From Apoda limacodes (Eukaryota; Arthropoda; Insecta; Lepidoptera; Limacodidae), in contig OX291562.1 in NCBI GenBank assembly GCA_946406115.1, positions 7,160,001 to 7,224,000 of the forward strand: DNA of 64,000 nt, given 5' to 3'. This document shows positions 58,319-64,000 of this stretch, piece after piece. The position numbers and the translations under genes are program-made. Within the stretch, counting starts at the first letter, position 1, and each line of letters begins with the position of its first letter. The notes below the pieces were generated by a model. The model ran no database searches, was not told where the DNA came from, and saw nothing but the letters and a program-made list of their open reading frames with translations.

Positions 58319-61300
58319 TACATTTGCGATATGTTTATATAATAAAACTCATTATCCGTATAATATACCTACTGTCTGACTGACACACAGTTAAAACCGC
58401 TGGATCTAAGAACTTAGGATTTGGCATGTGGCATGTGGCTGTAAGGCTTCAATAGAGTATTTTGCAAAATTTATATTCTAAGTGGGTAATATGGATGTTG
58501 CGAATTTGTATGGAAATCAGTCATTTTTAAAGCTTAAAGTTAATGTTGGAAATTAAGATTGGATTTAGAATTTTATTCTTTAGGGCGCAAAAAGGGGATA
58601 AAAATTACTTTCAGATTTTCGATGTTATTGTTGCGCAAGCTTTTTTTTCAAAGCCCACATGGACAATGTCGTTGGTAATAAGCTAGTTAGCAATACAATA
58701 TACGTAACACGAAAGAAGAAGAGAAGAAGTACTCGTTTTAATGTTGAATGACTATTATTTTCACAGGTCAATTTAATTTTAAACAACGATCGTAATGTCA
58801 ACGTACTCAATGGTCTCTTAAAAAGTGAAAGGAGTTCCCTGCAATCGTGTTATGAGAAAAAATTTCGATGATGATTATAGCCCCAGGCAGTTGTAGGGTT
58901 CCGTTGATGATTGTTTAAGAGTGCCTTATTTTACAAATTATAATCAATTGTTATCACGATACGTTTTTTGAAAATTAACCCAAAAAAAAAAATTGCTTCG
59001 ATGTTTAAATTATGTTAAATGTGTAAAATTATAAAGCATTTACACTTCATTGGAAATTAAAAAAGGTGTTTTTTTTTAAAAAATATTTTTTTAAATAAAA
59101 TTAATTAATTGATATACCAAATTACAAACACGATTCGCCTTTAATTTCAACACAATAGCCAAAAAAATAACAAATTAAAATCTGACTACACAACCTACAT
59201 ATTCACCAAATACGACGTGTTTGTTTTTATTTTATTTATTTCTAGGTGCAAAATCATGTTAAATATCTTGACTTAATGCAAACAAAGCTGCGAGAAACAG
59301 CTAATAAAAATATATTTTAAATGAGCTAATTCAGATTTTATGTCCTCTAGAGGGCACCATATTGAACTTAGTGTAACTTCACATAGTCTTTAACCAGTGG
59401 ACCATCAAGTCGTTTCTAACGATACCACATTTGTCAAATTTTGATTAGTAGTTTATATGATACCTATAAACATACCTGCTAAAATCATATACCTTCCTCC
59501 TAAGTCAGGTAATACGTAAATTCTTTTATTTACTAATGATTCCTATTAATATAATATATGGGTTTAGTATAGTATAGTATATATATATATCTCAAATATA
59601 CATTTTATGGATAGACTCAATGAACTAGGTAGACTTCATCCACACGTATTAATTACCCATAGAATTTATGTATTTTACATTTATTCTTGTAAAGAATTAG
59701 CTGACTGAGACTAGCTTTTCTTTAAAATGAAATGTTTGTATGAAAATAATTTATGGCTACGTCAGGTATTACCTTAATTATTACTAAAAACAATTTGAAA
59801 ACTAACTTTTCTGTTATTGTAAAAAAAATGGATTAAAAAATACGTTAGGGAAAAATCAATTTGTATAAATTCAAAAATATTATAACAGCAAATCAAATTA
59901 CAACAAATCCTTTAGAAGTATATAATTCAAACATAAAGCAAATACTTTCAATTGATTTCATAGTTCAATTGTATTTTATTTAATTCCGAAGTTACAGAAC
60001 CCAAAAGGGAAAAAAAACTTTATTACACGTAATCAAGATCGAATACATACTTGAGCAGTAGCAAGCGAGTAGTAAGTACACCAGTAATGTATGTACCCAG
60101 CTTTTACTTTTCTTTTTTTAGCTTGTTATCAACCAAGTGGCTTAGATGTTCTGTATGACCTAGTTGCAAATAAAAAGGCGAAAATTGAATGCTTAAGAAG
60201 GGTTCATATTTTAGAGTCCAAAAACCATATCAAGTTACTAAAATGTTATTTTTTTTTATCAGTAACAAATGGTTGTAAATTTTGTGTTTACATATTTAAC
60301 TTGTCATTGTGAAATTGTGAGGAACACTTTTGAAATATTATAAAAAATGTTCTTAGAACACTTGAATTTTCTTAGATACAAGCAATTTTCACACAATACA
60401 AGGACGAAATCTTTAATTGCAAAATCCACTATTTCGCCCTTAAGGGTATGATATTCCAAAAACGTTAAAACATGTCTATCTAAATTAAGCTTCAAATACA
60501 TCTACTAAAATTTTTATGTATTAAGCTTTATATTTCAGTGTAATTTTTAAATAACCTAACTCTGACTATATAAATGATTATGGTTACGAGACCATAACTC
60601 ACTTAATGAAAAATTATATTGAATTTGAATTAATTTATTGCCTTTTAATATGACCGTTATAATAAAACATTTATAACATCACCTATACGACCGTCAAATT
60701 CAGTTGTATTTACAGTCTTAGATAAACTGATAGCAATTACACTACCATTACAAAACAAATTGTAAACCAATTACAGTACTATTCCAAAACCTATTTGGTT
60801 ATGTTATGGTTATTGTAGTTGTTATTTACACATAAAATAAAATCAAATTACAAAACGAACTAATTAATGGTTGTTTGTTATGGTGATTAAATTTAAATCA
60901 GACCATTCTATTTAGTTGCTTTTTTTATTTCTTTGTTAAAGCACCGACCATGAGATTAGATTACGGTCACATTTTTTTTATGACGCAGCACGCTTATTGT
61001 AACAACTTTTTTATCTCATAATGCACACTGTAATGATTTAAATAATATAGTGTAATATCGGCAGTTATTTTATTTTAAATATCATGAAATAAATAAAAAA
61101 TAACATTAAACTATTATAAAATCTTAAATGCTAATTTATGTAACTAATTACACAGAGTTGTCTTTTTTTTAAACTTTTTTTTTTTGAAACTACCATTTAT
61201 AAAGTTTATGATGTCTTCACTGATTCACATGTAAAAAATGGGTTATAGAAAATTTAAATTTGGAACTGATATAAAACAGCACCTAGGTTGTATTCCTAAA

Positions 61301-62170
61301 CCTATTTAGAAGAAAATGTAAATCACACTACGAAGTTCCAGAACGAAACGAGTTCGTTAACTAAAAAGTCATCCTATGCTAGGTGATTATTACTTGACAG
61401 AGATAAAGTGATAATTAATAAATAATGAATGAATAAGTGATAATGTTCATAAAAATTAAAAAATGGCTTCTAATCAAGAAGAGTTTTAAAACCAAAATAA
61501 ATAGATAAAAATAATAAATACACACTTATTTGTATTATACACTTAAATAAATTACTTCATAGTATTTGTGTTTATGGATTGTTCTGATTAGAAGAGAATT
61601 TATGATCTAAAATACAGATAAGGCCTTCTTTAGTTACCAGCAATTATTCAATATTAAATAACTTTATACCGTAGTAAGTTCTTATCTTTACAAGTTAAAA
61701 AGTTATTTAAACAAAAAAATTAAATTATTTAATTTTAAATATAAATGAAAATGTTTTTATTTTTATTGTCTTCGCATGTAAATCGGCTTTTTGAGGTTTT
61801 TGAGGTTACGTCAGAAAACACTGTTAAATAATAATAAATTCTAACAGTGGTTTTTAAATTAAAATATTAGCAAGTTTAAATAACTCTTGTTATTCAATAT
61901 TCTATAATTTTCATATTCAAAAGCATTATTTGTATTAGTACGAAAATGTCGATATTTTAGGTCGACGTTATCATGAGATTATAAAGAGTCCTTTTTGCTT
62001 ACATGTTAATAAATGGTTAAAATAAAAGGCTAAACTTCACTTATATTTTAATTTAAAAACCACTGTTCGATTTCATTATTATTTAACCGTGTATTCTAAG
62101 TGCAACCTCAAAAATAAAATAACCTACGTACATAAAATTTTGAAAAACATTCTGAAGACACTGTGTTAGA
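58319..62170. other. AT-rich intergenic region upstream of the second Osiris gene
   Basis: The long stretch has no recognised coding exon or clear transposon. A 73-codon open segment at 60091-60312 follows a T-rich tract, but it has no family match and only chance-like features. Short (TA)n runs occur near 59575. Regulatory sequence for the Osiris gene may lie here but cannot be seen directly. Confidence 0.45.
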
Positions 62171-62199
62171 ATGTGAATGAAACTATTGAATTAACCAAG

Positions 62200-62209
62200 T
62201 AACAGTAAA
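62200..62209. promoter_or_regulatory. Ovo/Shavenbaby-like site (tentative)
   Basis: TAACAGTAAA is the complement of TTTACTGTTA, close to the ACNGTTA-type core bound by Ovo/Shavenbaby. That factor controls cuticle genes in insect epidermis. A single short match in AT-rich DNA has low predictive value. Confidence 0.2.
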
Positions 62210-62402
62210 AGGTGTACTCGTCAAGTTCGCGACCTTTACAGTGACCGCTTACGGTTTACAAAGTCATTACTCAGGCTTTCACGCTAACGCAACATCTTAT
62301 GAAATCTGGACTTTACTTTTACTTCCAGACCCCTGAGAAAGTCCACTTCACCATTTCGGTTAGTTTTTTTCAACGGACCACAACATGAGGGGTGCGGAGA
62401 GG

Positions 62403-62438
62403 TATTTAAGAAGACGAATAAGCTGCGTGCGCGCAGTT
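62403..62438 (+). promoter_or_regulatory. Core promoter of the second Osiris gene
   Basis: A TATA-like TATTTAAG at 62403-62410 lies about 32 bp before an initiator-like GCAGTT (A at 62435). The ATG is 23 bp further on, giving a very short 5' UTR. The spacing fits a focused insect promoter and supports the single-exon model. Confidence 0.6.
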
Positions 62439-62457
62439 AAGTTCCGACAAACCAGCC

Positions 62458-63270
62458 ATGTGGAGGACGGTCGTTGTACTCGCTGTTGCGGCGACATGCC
62501 TCGCCATACCAGCTCAAGATATAGGTCACTCTGATAACGACTTAGAAGGATTAAGTGATTGTCTTCGAAAGGATTCAACATCATGTTTAAAACACAAATT
62601 TTTATCGTTTCTTGATAAAATGATAAGACAAAAAGAAACGTTTACTATATCGGATGGTGTCACAATTGTAAGAGCGACAGATGTTCCTGTTGAAACTGGA
62701 GCGCCTAGATCTTTGGATCCTGCCTCTAATTTGAAGAATTATTTGGATACACATTCTATACGTATCGAAGTAAAAGGTTCTGATGTTTTTGATGCAGTTT
62801 CAAGTACGGGAAGAGCATTAGAAGACACTGTATCATCATTCACAGAAGATAATGAAATAATAGACGAGGGAAGAGGAAAAAAGAAGAAAGCAGCTAAACT
62901 TCTTGGACCTCTTATTGCAGCTTTGGCGATGAAAGCAGCAGCATTAATACCTTTAGCAATTGGTGCAGTAGCTTTGATAGCTGGAAAAGCGCTTTTGATA
63001 GGAAAATTGGCCCTTGTGTTGTCTGCAATAATTGGTTTGAAAAAACTTTTGTCTCAACAACAGAAGCATGTAACGTATGAAGTGGTGGCACATCCTCATC
63101 ACACATCAAGTCATACATCCAGTCACGACTATGGTGGAACCAGTGGTTATGGTGGTGATGCAGGTAGCTATAGTACAGGTAGCAGTCACAGTGGCGGTGG
63201 CGGTGGCGGTGGCTGGGGTCGCTCTATAGATGCTCAAAGCTTAGCCTACTCCGCACAACAACCTCAGTAA
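62458..63270 (+). CDS. Osiris-family protein (DUF1676), complete single exon
   Basis: 270 residues. Residues 1-17 form a signal peptide (MWRTVVVLAVAATCLA). The paired cysteines typical of the family are at 35 and 43 (CLRKDSTSC), followed by FLDKM. The DUF1676 middle part runs to about 135, then a basic RGKKKKAAK at 139-147. The long hydrophobic segment LLGPLIAALAMKAAALIPLA and onward (148-196) ends in IIGLKKL. The tail is rich in His, Ser and Gly (a run of seven glycines near 246-252) and includes AQSLAY at 259-264, a hallmark motif of Osiris C-termini. The start is fixed by the signal peptide and the nearby TATA/initiator pair. The length is usual for the family. Osiris proteins act in the endomembrane system of cuticle-secreting cells; the exact paralogue is not assigned. 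Confidence 0.95.
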   Translation: MWRTVVVLAVAATCLAIPAQDIGHSDNDLEGLSDCLRKDSTSCLKHKFLSFLDKMIRQKETFTISDGVTIVRATDVPVETGAPRSLDPASNLKNYLDTHSIRIEVKGSDVFDAVSSTGRALEDTVSSFTEDNEIIDEGRGKKKKAAKLLGPLIAALAMKAAALIPLAIGAVALIAGKALLIGKLALVLSAIIGLKKLLSQQQKHVTYEVVAHPHHTSSHTSSHDYGGTSGYGGDAGSYSTGSSHSGGGGGGGWGRSIDAQSLAYSAQQPQ

Positions 63271-64000
63271 GCTGTGCGACGACCTAGTTATATGACCTCT
63301 TTAAGTAGTCGATTTCTCCGTAACGCCCATCGACGTACAACTGTCTATTTATCATTATTTATTCGATGCGAGTGTGATTGATGTATTTTATTATTGACTG
63401 ATTTTGTTTGTTAAAGGGTACTGTTTGCCATTTAGTTTCGAGTAAATTAAAACAATGATTTTAATTTAAAATTTCTTGTTCTAGGTTGTCTTAATAGTTT
63501 TATGTATATTTTGTATTATATATATTTTGACTGATATTTATACGCCTGTAAAGTTATGATTTGTTTTTAAGTATGCGTATTATGTCTAATAGTTAAAGTA
63601 AATTATTTTATGGTTTATTTAACCAGTAGGTACCTGGCTTTAATATTTATAAGTTAATTATATGTAAGTAAGTATATAAGATTTGTAATATATGAAATTA
63701 ACTATATGTGGAACTGTTTATTAGTTCAGTTGTGATTTTATTTATTTTTCATTATTTCTGAAATTTGTATCTTAAATGAGCTTAGTTGTTTAAGTGCAAA
63801 CAATACTTTACTGTCATTCACTGTGTTGCTATAAAGAATATTTAAAATTGTTGTTGGTTTCCTTTTTAAGTTTTTTCCTAATTTTTCATTGTGGGTAACA
63901 AACACAGTAGTCATTTACAAAATTCATCTCTTGTCTTAACTCCATATTTGCTGTTTTAAAAACAATTAACAACTTTAAGTTATAATATTTGGTGTCATAA
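63271..64000 (+). other. 3' UTR and downstream flank of the second Osiris gene
   Basis: AT-rich sequence after the TAA. A variant poly(A) signal ATTAAA lies at 63446-63451; no canonical AATAAA was seen. No other feature is visible before the window ends. Confidence 0.4.

Noticed and set aside
60091..60312. Possible small host gene
   Set aside because: 73 codons with no family match, splice sites or promoter. The AT-rich context makes chance likely.

Overview
The window is AT-rich eukaryotic DNA, almost certainly from a moth or butterfly. Three things point there: two Osiris-family genes (an insect-specific family), GT-AG introns, and dense repeats of types common in Lepidoptera (RTE and Jockey/CR1-like LINEs, tRNA- and 5S-derived SINEs, MITEs, and repeats carrying the AGGGTTCCGTA motif). 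There is no operon structure. Genus and species cannot be read from the sequence.

Host genes: only two are well supported, both on the + strand and both Osiris (DUF1676) genes. The first is present as its last two coding exons, 15769-15881 and 28578-28772. They are joined in phase by a 12.7 kb intron full of transposons, and no 5' exon was recognised in the first 15.7 kb. The second is an intact 270-residue gene in one exon (62458-63270), with a TATA-like box and an initiator just upstream. The roughly 34 kb between them is almost entirely repeats, so this looks like a transposon-inflated part of an Osiris cluster. A 68-codon open segment at 35193-35402 is a weak candidate for a third host exon.

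Layout: 1-15.7 kb holds a tRNA-like sequence inside a foldback element, a piggyBac-like MITE with TTAA ends, three or four dead LINEs and a Helitron helicase relic. 15.8-28.8 kb is the first Osiris gene; its intron carries a foldback MITE, a 5S-derived SINE, RTE and other LINE remnants, and a 2.9 kb near-perfect palindrome (24610-27542) with a hAT-derived element in each arm. 29-41 kb is mostly LINE fragments, 5S-derived SINEs, MITEs and AGGGTTCCGTA repeats. 41.5-43.6 kb has a 53-bp minisatellite, a Harbinger-like element and a Ty3/gypsy pol fragment. 44-59 kb is more of the same repeat set. 59-62.2 kb is AT-rich with nothing recognisable. 62.4-64 kb is the second Osiris gene with its 3' flank.

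The two Osiris proteins would be secretory-pathway or membrane proteins of cuticle-forming epithelia. The mobile elements all look dead or non-autonomous. The most unusual structure is the palindrome, where an 8-bp hAT target duplication is visible on both arms.
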